DNA of 64,000 nt, taken from NCBI GenBank assembly GCA_023078555.1, contig CM041201.1, positions 4,099,713 through 4,163,712 on the forward strand, in the 5' to 3' direction. The stretch is from Ulva prolifera (lineage: Eukaryota > Chlorophyta > Ulvophyceae > Ulvales > Ulvaceae). Below, piece after piece: positions 15,857-26,400 of the stretch. The notes under the pieces are model-generated. The model was given only the letters and a program-made list of their open reading frames with translations, was not told where the DNA came from and did not search any database. Position 1 is the first letter of the stretch, and each line of letters begins with the position of its first letter. A program made the position numbers and the translations under genes.

Positions 15857-17773
15857 ATGTTTGGAGGCTTCGGTGGATTTGGCGGAATGCCCGGTGGTGC
15901 CCCATTTGGAGGTATGGGGGGAATGGGCGGAGGCGGTGAAGCCGTAAACAATGAGAAGTATTATGATACGCTTGGAGTCGCAAAGAATGCGACCGATCAA
16001 GAAATCAAGAAGGCGCATCGGAAGCTGGCACTCAAGCTGCATCCTGACAAAGGCGCGCGGCGTTGACCTCGACCTCGCGCCATATGACCTCGTTGCACAG
16101 AATACCAACAGCCGAGGCTGCTTATCCGCTGTTAATACTGTATTTGGCCTGCAGGCGGTGACCCGGAGAAGTTCAAAGAGATCAACGAGGCTTACGAGGT
16201 GCTGAAAGATCCTAAAAAGCGCGAAGTTTACGATCAGGTATGCTATATTTGATGTCTTGGCGTGGTTTCATATGGTTGCGGCACTTACAGGCATGCCATC
16301 TTTGAATTCGGGCGTGTAAGCAGCTGTGATGCCTGCGGATGCCAATCTGGATGTACCGAGTTCATGCAATATCGCGGTTTGAGTAGCACGTCTGGAATGT
16401 AGTATGGAGAGGAGGCGGTCAAAGAAGGTGTGGGTGCTGGAGGTATGCCAGGTGGCATGGACATGTTCTCCGAACTGTTTGGAGGTGGCCGCAGACCTCG
16501 GGGCCCTCGCAAGGGTGAGGATGTTGTCCATCGGCTGACTGTTTCGCTCAAGGATTTCTACATGGGAACATCCAAGTAACGCTCTCTCAATCCGCCCTCC
16601 CTGTTTGCCAGTGTTGCACTGTGTTGCTGTAGTTGATTAGTACTGCCTGCCTGTGTGATGTGTAGATGCCATCCAGCCTGCTGTCTCAGGCAGTTGTCCT
16701 GTGATTACGAGACTGCTACATGAAACCTTTAATCCAGATGAAGTGCAGCAATGTAGACATGCTGAAATATTATCGTGTTTGCATTGCAGGAAGCTGTCTT
16801 TGAAGCGCCCCGCAAACTGTGATATATGCTCTGGATCTGGAACCAAGAGTGGAAACAAGTCCACATGCGACACCTGCCAAGGGACCGGTATCGAGACAGT
16901 TATGCGCCAGGTCGGTCCAGGCATGATCACACAGATGCAACGCAAGTGTTCAAGGTGCAAGGGAGCTGGAAAGTCGATCCGACCAGGTTCGCCAAACATC
17001 CTGCCTCGCCGCACTGAGTATGGACGATGCATTGCAAGGTCCATGGAGGTTACTGACAAGCAGGTCGATTCATGTCTAGAAAACGATGATTGTACTGTGC
17101 AGGAGATGAATGCGTCGCGTGCATGGGGCAGGGACTCACGGAAGAGAAGAAAACGTTTGATGTTGCGCTGGACAAGGGTGCCCCTGATGAGCACAAAGTC
17201 ATACTACGTGGTGAGGCTGGAATTCAGGAACCAGGCGTAGAACCAGGTGATGTCATCTTCGTCTTCATTCAGGATAAGAAGGAAGATGATGATATCAAGC
17301 GGCAGGGAAATGACATTCTGATCATGAAATACGAAATTTCTCTCAAGCAGGCACTATGCAAGCCAGAGGTGCAGATACGGCATCTGGACGGCAGGGTATT
17401 GACAGTGAAGCGTCCTCCTGGCTCTACGATTGCCCCCGGGCAATGGGTTCGTATTCCTGAGGAAGGCATGCCTTGCCATGGCAGGCCCTTCATGAAGGGC
17501 AACCTGTATGTACGATTTGAGGTGACAGTGCCACCCCAGTTGTCACCTTCTCTCCTGTCACAACTGTCGAATCTTTTGCCGGACGACGGTGAGAGTGAAT
17601 CAATGGATGTGGATGATGCTGAAGATGTGTCTCTGCAGCGGGTCGGAGACAACGAAACTCTGCAGGAAGAGTTGATGCCTCGCATGCGGGATTATCGTTC
17701 GCAAAACCGCAGCATGGATGATGAAGATGATCATGGACACGGGGGTCAACGTGTGCAGTGTGCACAGTCTTAA
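15857..17773 (+). CDS. Type I DnaJ co-chaperone (DNAJA/ANJ1-like), with CaaX end
   Basis: Hsp40 that delivers clients to Hsp70 and stimulates its ATPase. Exons 15857-16052 (or -16061), 16155-16237, 16403-16575, 16790-16986 and 17103-17773 join to about 439 residues. A Gly/Met/Phe-rich leader of ~30 residues precedes the J domain ([23 protein letters not shown], then [17 protein letters not shown]). A G/F region and four CxxCxGxG zinc repeats follow: [24 protein letters not shown] and CVACMGQG. It ends VQCAQS, a good CaaX farnesylation box as in plant cytosolic ANJ1. The Gly-rich leader before the J domain is typical of this algal/plant group. Oddity: at the first junction the conserved HPDKGGDPEKF can be restored only with a GC donor (16053-16054); the nearest GT donor adds three residues. 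Confidence 0.94.
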
Positions 17774-18272
17774 AGCATTAGCTTTATGTATGCATCATGC
17801 CCTCCAGTTCATGCAGGCGTGATCGTACAGCGTATGCAACATTGTTGAGTCCCTGGCTAAGAGAAGCTGCATTTGTAAGTGGAAATTGCACCTGGTGATT
17901 TGATCATGTTGAGGTGTACCTGTCCCAGTAAAAAAGCGATTGAGACTGCGCACATGTCCCAGACCATTAAACAGTCCAGGCAAAGTAGATGCAGTTTCGC
18001 AAAACTACACAGGGATTGCAGTTGAGATTGCAATAAGTTTCTGCAACCCTTCTTGGTATTGCATTGCACTAAATATTCTCCGGCAACATTGTCAACATCA
18101 TTCCGCAGTAGGTGAGGAAAAATGTTACATCATATCATGTGCAAGGAAAATTACTCTCCAAAGTTGTCCCTTCAGATGGTGTGCACTGATGTGACATAGG
18201 ATCAAAAATTATCAGAGGCTCAAGTGATGATCTCTGTGCTGATGACCTTACGCAGTGCAACACCCACCCGAT
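17774..18272. other. Convergent intergenic region, DnaJ / coiled-coil gene
   Basis: 500 bp with two 3' ends. TGTAA at 17874-17878, about 100 bp past the DnaJ stop, fits a chlorophyte poly(A) signal. Nothing else seen. Confidence 0.4.
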
Positions 18273-18901
18273 CTATGGCTTGAAGGTCATGGACTTGAGT
18301 GCTCGTTGCAAGCTTGGACTTTCCGAGAGCCAAGAGTGCATAGCTGATGCAGAAGTTTGCTTTAGCGAGCCTGCTACTGTTGCCCTGGCTAGATTGATGT
18401 CGTTGCGCATTTTGTTTACACACTGGGGCCCGCGTTGTATGAGTGTATTCAGTGCGTCGCGTCCATCTTGTATGTTCAGGCCCAGCGTCTGCATACATGA
18501 TGCAATGTGGGCTTGGTCAGGTGCATGCAGGCGTACACCGGTATGTATGCACCATTCAGCGTTGCTGCGCTCTGCACGTGACTATGATTTATTCCCGATT
18601 TGATTCGGAACAGAAATCCACACCTCGAAGGCAGCCGACCTGGTGAACAACCTCTGGTGCAAATCGATTGCATGTTCAATCTCCTCATCAATGCATTGCT
18701 GATGAAGCTTCAGTTCAACAAGAATTGAATTTACCTGGCATATCTCAGATAGCTGAAAGCTATCTACTGCTGTACCTATGTCATCTGCAAAGCATGTATA
18801 TAATGGTGAAAAACGCATATGCCTTCATGCACCAGTGCAATGCATCTGCAGCATCAGGGCGGAACCCCACGAGCTATGGATTCATGCTCATAGTTGGGCA
18901 T
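18273..18901 (-). CDS. Small helical protein of unknown function
   Basis: Three minus-strand exons, 18901-18871, 18784-18624 and 18488-18273, splice in phase through standard signals to about 135 residues. I do not recognise the family. The middle exon reads SEICQVNSILVELKLHQQ and DEEIEHAIDLHQRLFTRSA; the last reads IQDGRDALNTLIQRGPQC and MRNDINLARATVAGSLKQTS. The whole looks helical and amphipathic, with charged and Gln/Leu-rich heptad-like stretches, as in small coiled-coil subunits of larger complexes. There is no signal peptide or membrane segment. The 31-bp first exon and its ATG are the weakest part; more upstream exons are possible. Confidence 0.45.
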
Positions 18902-20018
18902 TATTGCAGCCGTTTGCCATAGTATGCCGGAGCGGTGCAGAAATCGCCGGTCCAGCAAGCGGGATACAGCTATGTCAGCTGCGCGTCGAGGCTGCCGGAG
19001 CTGGAAGCCACTAAGCCTCAGCTCAAACGTGGCAGAACCATTCTAGCCTTGGCTGTGTCGGCGTGCAACGACGCGGTGGGGTCCTCTCGGCTGGCACCTG
19101 TAGGCATACTCATGTGACATGCGTTGTGTGCCCCTGGACACGCAGCTTTGGGGTCACCCCAGTCCGCCTGTGGCGAGCTGACACAACCCCGGCTGGTACT
19201 AATTCTTGACGGATACATCAATTCAAAACCAGCATAGCTTGGGCAATCGGTCACGCACGTTGTTGACAACGTCATAATCTTCCTCATCCAGGTCAGCAGC
19301 GTGATCAACTGCGTTTCGAAGATGTGCGAAGGCGCCACCACGTCATAGATTGATACAAAACTCTGACTGGCTATTCATCTGTTTCTTCGGTGCCGGGGGA
19401 CTGTCTGAGGAAAACGACGTGATACACGCGGAGGACGATAAACGCAAACAGGTCGCTCGGTACGGCTACTCCGCACTAGTTCTTGGGACACCAGAGCCAA
19501 TAATCATCTCTGAGATTCTTACCTGGTGATCATGCATCGGTGTAGCGTAGTCCACGAGTCGGCACCGGTACGGGTGTGGCTGTGGGTCTCATCGATTGCT
19601 TGAGTCTTGTCCCTCAACCCCAGATGGGCCCATTATAGACAACTGCTCTATGCTATGGTGCAGTTGGCGGGTGTCCAGTCCTCTATGGTAGCACTTACGC
19701 CGTCTTGATGGGCCCGCTTCGGATGAGCCCATATGCGCCGCATTGAGAAACATCATAACGCGATGTGCTGTAATTTTTGGCTGCTTTTGTATTGGATGCG
19801 CTGGTCGAATTTATATCTGCCCCCAGCGCGCTGCCCCGTGCGTTCTGAGCCTGCACTAATTCGCGCGAGCACAGTATAGTGCTGGCTTTGATTGGTACAG
19901 CTTTGTCTGATGCCTTTGAGAATGGGGCTGGATGCCGGGATGGAATCTCAGTGCGGTCCGGCGCGCACATCCACACCTGGAACCGCTTGGTGAGTATGTC
20001 TCGTCTGCAGGCTTGGTC
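18902..20018. other. Intergenic stretch with no recognised gene
   Basis: 1.1 kb between two divergent genes. A minus-strand frame near 19215-19330 reads acidic and protein-like (DLDEEDYDVVNNVRDRL) but is closed by a stop just upstream and has no usable acceptor. The minus-strand frame at 19695-19976 has no motif. I call nothing. Confidence 0.35.
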
Positions 20019-21887
20019 ATGGATATCAGCTGCACACAGAGGATATTTCTAGCACGTACAGCGTCGACACGCTGCGTTTGCAACAGCCTTGCAATACCGG
20101 CGATTGTGAGCGTACGATCCGCCTCCAGTGTCGCGTGCCAACTAGCGCCGACCGCAGCCCAATGCCTGAACTCGCCACTGAGGCCACGAAGACGGAGACA
20201 GAGAAGTCTGACATTGTCTGCCCAGCCAGATGACCTAGAAGTTCCACAGGATAACAAAACGTGCGTGTCCTCTCGCAGGCTATATGGCTCTGCAACGACC
20301 ACAAATGAGTGCCTGGTTCCAGTTTGTCAAGCCGTGTCGTGGCTGTATACTTATTTTCTCAAGCTGTTTTAGCCATGCAGTCTGCTGGAACAGGGGGTCC
20401 TTTGACCTGACTGTCAACATTGACAGAGGGCCCCGTAAACAAAAACACAGTGCAGAACATATGAAGCACATGCGTGACTTTTGTAGGGTCCTCATCAAGT
20501 ACGTGAATGAAGTAGATCCATCCGTCGTGGACAGCTTTGAGCATAATGGCCCTCCACAAGTGGTAGATGCAATGCAAGCTGCTGTCATCGGGTTGTGTGG
20601 GCATCTGCCTCCTCAATTTTTTGAGATCAATGTGGTGACCCTGGGTGAAAACCTGCGGATGCTTATGCACAGCTTCATGAGCACAGGGTACCTGTACCGC
20701 CACATCGCAGACCATCTGGATATGCAAGCCGGTGTTGACCGTGCCCTCCCAAGTGGTGTTTTGCAAGACGACTTGGAGCAGGATCTTGCTCCAGGTAGGA
20801 GTTATGGCTGGAGATCCCAAAATTGGGATGGTTATGCCAAGGTATGTCTGCACATCCTGCTACTCGCCCCGTCTCTACAGCAGCACAATTCAATGATGTC
20901 CAGTATGATTCATGTTGAGGTCATTGCAGCCTTCTTTGCTGTAACGGTGATTGATGGACACAGCATGGTATGGGAGGTTGGAATGATGATAAATCTGTTA
21001 ATCACCATCTTTCGACTGAATTCAATGATGAACTTAACTGTAGCTTTACACTGACCGATCTCCCGGTAGTAAGATGTCTCACAATTGATGCCACAAGTCC
21101 TGCAAGTATTATACGCCGATGATTTTGGGTTGCACTGTATATGCTCTGCCGGCTGCAGGGATCAAACACGACAGATGTCAGCGGTAAGGTCGTGCGATGG
21201 AGTCATGATACCGGCGTTGCAAAGCTGGATGCCTCGCAGTACATTGAAATGCTTGAGCGTGAAGTTGAGATCCTGAGACAAGAGCTGGACGACAGCAATG
21301 AGGTGCGGTCGGTACTATGAATGTCATAGCGATGCTTGACTGCATACCGCCCAATGTTCTCGATACGGTAAGCTTGAACAGAGAAAACTGCATGAGAACA
21401 GTTTTCTGGCCTGTAGTGTAAGTCAGCGCTCGCTACTTGTTGTGGTGGGCATGTAGGGGTGTCGTAGTGGTTGTGTTCATGCGAGCGTGTCCCGAGTGAG
21501 GTCAAATTTGCAGCTCACAGTTCACCTGGTCCTCTTCCCTCGCAGGCTCTCGAGGTAGAAGAGTCCGGCATGGGGACAAATGAGGTGTTGCAGTACATGC
21601 GGACCCATGGGCAGTCACAGGCTGCACAGATTCGCCCAGGGCCTGAGGTCCGGGAGGCGATGGGTGTCTTCCTGCAGCGGCTTCTCGGCACCGACAGCAA
21701 CAAGGAGCTAGCGAGTATGGTCTCAGAGACCAGCATGAAGGAGCTTTCGAGGCTGCTCCTATGGGTAATGATTGTGGGCTATACACTGAGGAGCATGGAA
21801 GTTCGCTTCAGCATGGGCCGGGCGTACGCGCTTCCCTATGTGGCCCTGGAAGATAAGGGATCGAGGGACAATTTTGACAAGTTGTGA
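20019..21887 (+). CDS. DUF760 protein (UV-B-induced At3g17800-like), plastid
   Basis: Exons 20019-20260, 20394-20841, 21159-21302 and 21546-21887 join in phase to about 391 residues. The first ~75 residues are rich in Arg, Ser and Ala with few acids, as in a plastid transit peptide. Two DUF760 repeats follow. The first has SFEHNGPPQVVDAMQ, GLCGHLPPQFFEINVVTL and ENLRMLMHSFMSTGYLYR; the second, weaker one has FLQRLLGTDSNKEL and LSRLLLWVMIVGYTLRSMEV. Between them lies a coiled-coil piece, YIEMLEREVEILRQELDD. DUF760 occurs in cyanobacteria and plastid-bearing eukaryotes; the Arabidopsis relative is induced by UV-B, but its function is unknown. That link to light stress is family knowledge, not visible here. 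Confidence 0.86.
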
Positions 21888-23434
21888 TTGTGTTGCACGC
21901 TGTCGGCAGCCGTTTCCTTTCGCGTTTGTGCAATTCATGAGGGCAGAGTTTCATGCTCTGCTCTCCCTCATGTTGAATATGTGCCTCATCAGCAGTGGGC
22001 TTGCGTCGGTCACTGGATAGCGGCCACTTACTCCTGACTCAGTCTGATTGTATGAGCTGTCTTGCGCTATTCGATTCGCAGTCCAGGTATGCCTGTGGGG
22101 GCTGACAACATAGAATCTTGCGTCTGGGAAGCTTGGTTGGGCGTAAATGATGAGAATCACTGGCAGGGACGCTCGGTGGACCTGTGCTGTTTAATTTAAT
22201 GCATGTTGTACAGTTGATGTGGCAGCTTCTTTAAAATTTTGTCCTCGTGCATTTCGCGATCAGCACATAGTCCGAGATGTATGCCACGCCGTTTGCGCAG
22301 ACGAATTCACGTTTGCAAGCACTGATGGTTTCTCAGTCAGTTATGCTGTATCCAAACTTTCAAATTATCTCGTGCCACATGGATTTGCACGAAAACGCTG
22401 AACTACGCATATCAGATTTACACTGCAGTCACGTCTAATAGTAGCATTTGAGATTTGCGGTCATAGCTCGGAATGACACAATTGCCTGCAAATTGGATGA
22501 AGTTAGTCTTGTGTGCCAACGCCGGCACCAACTGTGTCACGGCAACGCTCGTGTCCCTTTTCGTATTGATGTACTGTGACCTCATGAATGGTGTTTGCGA
22601 TAAATGCAACTTAGAGTCTAAAGGCACAAATCCCCACACTACAGTCCCTTGTTGTGGAGCTGTACATATGCAAAACATGTAATGCGGCCTCATACATGGT
22701 GTGCTTGTCGAACTCTTGACAACCAACGCACCATTTGGTACAGTTGTGATTGTGTTGCCATCACGATCGCATCCAAGTGAGGCATTTGCCGGCACCTTGA
22801 TGCAGCAAGAAACACGTCAGTTCGTCATGGCCACGCCATCAGCTATGCGGCTCTCTGAAGCGATGCCAAAGCAATGCCGACGCGTCCTGTATCTACCGTT
22901 TTGACTTCGGCCCCACTAGATTCATGCTTCATCTGCTTGGTCTGGCGACAGGGCCCGATAGGGTGGCATGGGTCATCGGTCTGGCGACAGGGCCCGATAG
23001 GGTGGCATGGGTCATCCAGGCGTGCAGGGACCTGGTCTGAGCAAGCGACAAGGTCAAAATGTGCCAGACACCGTACTTCTTCGTGCTTATTTCGGCTGCA
23101 GACAAGCAACACACGTCATGACCCAGCACTTTGCAGAGCTCACAAGCTGCAATGCACAGCCATGCATGTGGGCAGAACGAAGCTTGAATCGTTTCCTCCT
23201 GACTAGCCTTTCGAGTCAGCGAACACTGTGTTGAGGGCGCAATCATATGTGAACGTGGCTTCCATGAACATCTGTGTCTGCCAGGCACGAATGTTCGCAG
23301 CGACTGGCATGGTGGTTTCGCTCTCCACATGAACGATGATACTGTACCGACGTGCCATGAATTGTTGCAGGCTAGACCCACTGCAGACTAAAAGAGCATA
23401 AATGTAGAGTGCAGCTGCAGCTTTGCCAGCAGGG
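21888..23434. other. Intergenic stretch with a 39-bp tandem duplication
   Basis: 1.5 kb between the DUF760 gene and SWI3. Apart from the duplication at 22939-23016 I see only random open frames. A short open frame at 22874-23206 runs through the duplication but has no motif. Confidence 0.4.
22939..23016. repeat. Exact 39-bp tandem duplication (2 copies)
   Basis: The unit at 22939-22977 starts GGTCTGGCGACAGGGCCCGA and is followed at once by an identical second copy at 22978-23016. It is non-coding as far as I can tell. Perfect identity suggests a recent event. Confidence 0.93.
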
Positions 23435-26400
23435 ATGTCGGGTGGGATTCACAAATTCCCGGAAGTGGGTCCGGAGGACTACGAGGTGTGCACAACAAAT
23501 ATCTCAGTTCGAGTCGCCGTTGATCTCATGTAGCTGTAAATCGCCACAAGCACCATGTTGTCATCCCGCATGTCTGCGTTGCGCAGAACGATGACGCGCA
23601 CCTGGAGGAGCTGCAACCGCTGGTGCGGCAGCTCGAGCGTGAGATGCCTGATGATAGGCTTGACGCGAGGACCATTGCACGATTCCAAATTGGAATCTTG
23701 CAATTTATGGAATATGCTCTGGGACCCAACAGCATGCCTCCAAGGCCGTTCCCAAAGCTTCCTTTCAGCTGGATCGACGATGTTCGCCCAGGGGGGGCCT
23801 TACACGACATCATACTGAAATGTTACCAGTTGAAAGAATCTAAAGGTATGAAGTCTCTCGACTGGAGGCACCCTCAGCAGAGGATGCAGCTGGTCGAGAT
23901 TCTGGAAAACGTGAGGAGCAGCATGTCCAAGAATCAGTACCAGGTCACGCCTACGGTGTACTTCGACGACAGCTGTCCAGAAGACGAAGTAGAGGCGTTG
24001 AAGGCTATGGTGCTCAGCTTGAAAGGAAAGGTTGCGTCAGAAAGGAATGCTGTCGGCCTGACACACATTGTATATCCTTTTGGGCCCAGTGGAGACCCAG
24101 ATGATGGGGAGGTGTGCCATCTCGAAGATTCCTCTGCACTGCTGCCTGAGCCAGGATAGTCGAGCAACCTGTGCATGTAGTAAAACATTCATAAACAATC
24201 AAAGCGGTGCAGTCCCAGAGTGCCTGTGTAGGAATACATGCGCACCCAGCGCAAGCGGAAGCACAAATCCCTGGTCCACAGGTGGTATCGTCCTGATAGT
24301 CACAACGAATGGATTGATCAGTCTGTTGCACCAGAAGTCGTCGAAAACGATGCCGAGCACCTGCTGGGCGGGCCAGCAAAGGTGTTTGTACGTTGGGTCC
24401 GGGTGAGCGTCCACCTGCAACACCAATCCTCTCGCTAGACCTGCATGGATGCCCGCTGGTGCTGGCTCACCTGCCTCACACCAGTCTCAGCCACGACAGG
24501 ACCAGCGGCTGACTGTGCAGAGGCACTCGCCATGCAGGACTCAAAAAAGTACAATGAGTGGATGAACATTGTCGACTACGAGACTGAGGAGGGCGTAAAG
24601 GACCACGAGCGGTATAAGAAAGACCTACTGCAGAGCGGCTTCACTCCTGCACAATTCCTCGACCGCAAGCGCAAGCTGCGCCAGGGCGGGGGATCAAACA
24701 AGATCCATCTCCTTGACGTGCGCCACCCCCGCCTCACGGCTCACCTGGCAGTCTGCCGCGCAACGAGTCTAACTCACCCACACGTACCCATGTCATGCCA
24801 CCCCAGGGCACCCTCACACAATCTGAACTAGATGCGTTCGTGCAGTCCGAGCAAGAGGTGGACCCTAACTTTCGCGAGGAGATCGCAGAGGGCGTCGTGC
24901 GCAGGCACGTGCGTGTCATGAACAAGAAAGTCAAGGCCGGCCTCCAGGTCAGCGAGAACCTGACGCATGGGCAGATGCGCAAGGCGTACGACGCCGCCGA
25001 TGCAGCCTCCGCGATGGCCTTCGTCCGTGCCCCCGGCGGCGAGCCCCAGCAACCCGCAGGCGCCGGCGCTCATGCGTACGTGAGGCTGCCCGTGTACGCA
25101 CACTGGTTCCGCACAGACGCAGTGCACGCGATCGAGCGCAACGCCAACATCGAGTTCTTCAACGGCGCGTCAGCACACAAGACAGAGGCTATGTACGTGC
25201 AGTACCGCAACTGCCTGGTGGAGGAGTACCGCAGGTGCCCGAGCCGGCGCCTCACGTTCCTCGACTGCCGCCGCCGGCTCGTCGGGGACGTGCAGTCGCT
25301 CCGGCGGATCTGGGACTTTCTAGACAGCTGGGGACTGATCAACTGCGCGGCGGACCCGGCAGCGGTGCGAGTCCGTGATTGCCGCCCCAATAACCGGTGT
25401 TATGAAGCGGCTTGAGGCAATCCCAGCCGCTCCCGCCCCACATCATGTGCGTTGTACCATGCGTCACTAGGTATGGGTATCTGCGCGTACTGCTGGCAGC
25501 GTTGACGCAGTCGACTCACACGCGTGCCTGCGGTGCAGCTCCTGGATGAGCCGCGGGAGGTGGTGACAGCGGACCCTCAGGGAGGCCAGCACAGGCTACG
25601 GCTGGTGGGCCCGCGGGCTGTGACGATGCCGGCTCCCTCGCCCTCCGCGGTCCTGCAGCTGCCCACTGTCACTGCCGAGCAGAGCCTGCAGCTGGCGACG
25701 TCGGCGTCTGTGACCGGCACGACCCCCGCCGACGTCAACTTAGCGCGATGGGTCGGTAACGACGTGAGCATGCTGAACAAGCGCGCAGACGGCAGCACGC
25801 GGGCGGTGAAGGCAGACCTCCCAGGTGAGCTCCTGCCGAGATGGCATTGAAATGTTTGGATCGGCGGCCAACACCACAGATTCAAAGGCCTTTGGTTAGG
25901 CGAGTGAGCTGCAAGACAGCTCGCCGTGGGCGACAGCTGTCTTGTTTTACTGCAGGCCCGAAACTGAATACATCACCACAATCCAGCACCGCAGCGCAGC
26001 GGCAGTTGCTCATCTACAGCAGTCAATAGCTGCAACTGCTCCAGCCCAAATTATCGTACAGAACCTGCATGTGGGGCGACGTCCGAGCCATGCGTGTAGG
26101 TGTCAAGCTGCAGTTCTTCTGCAATGCAATGCCATGGGTAGATTGCACAGCCTGCCGCTACCACTGCACCAAGTACCCTGACATCGACCTCTGCCCTGCC
26201 GCGTTTGCGGCGGGCCGCTTTCCCCCGGGCACATGTGCCAAAGACTTCATCAAGGTGGACTCGTCCTCAGCAAAGCCGAGCGCATCTGGCTGGTCAGAGC
26301 AGGAGGAGCTGCTGCTGCTGGAGGGCCTCGAGATGCATGGAGAGGCGTGGAGCCGAGTCGCAGAGCACGTGGGCACGAAGAATCGCCTCGACTGCCTGCT

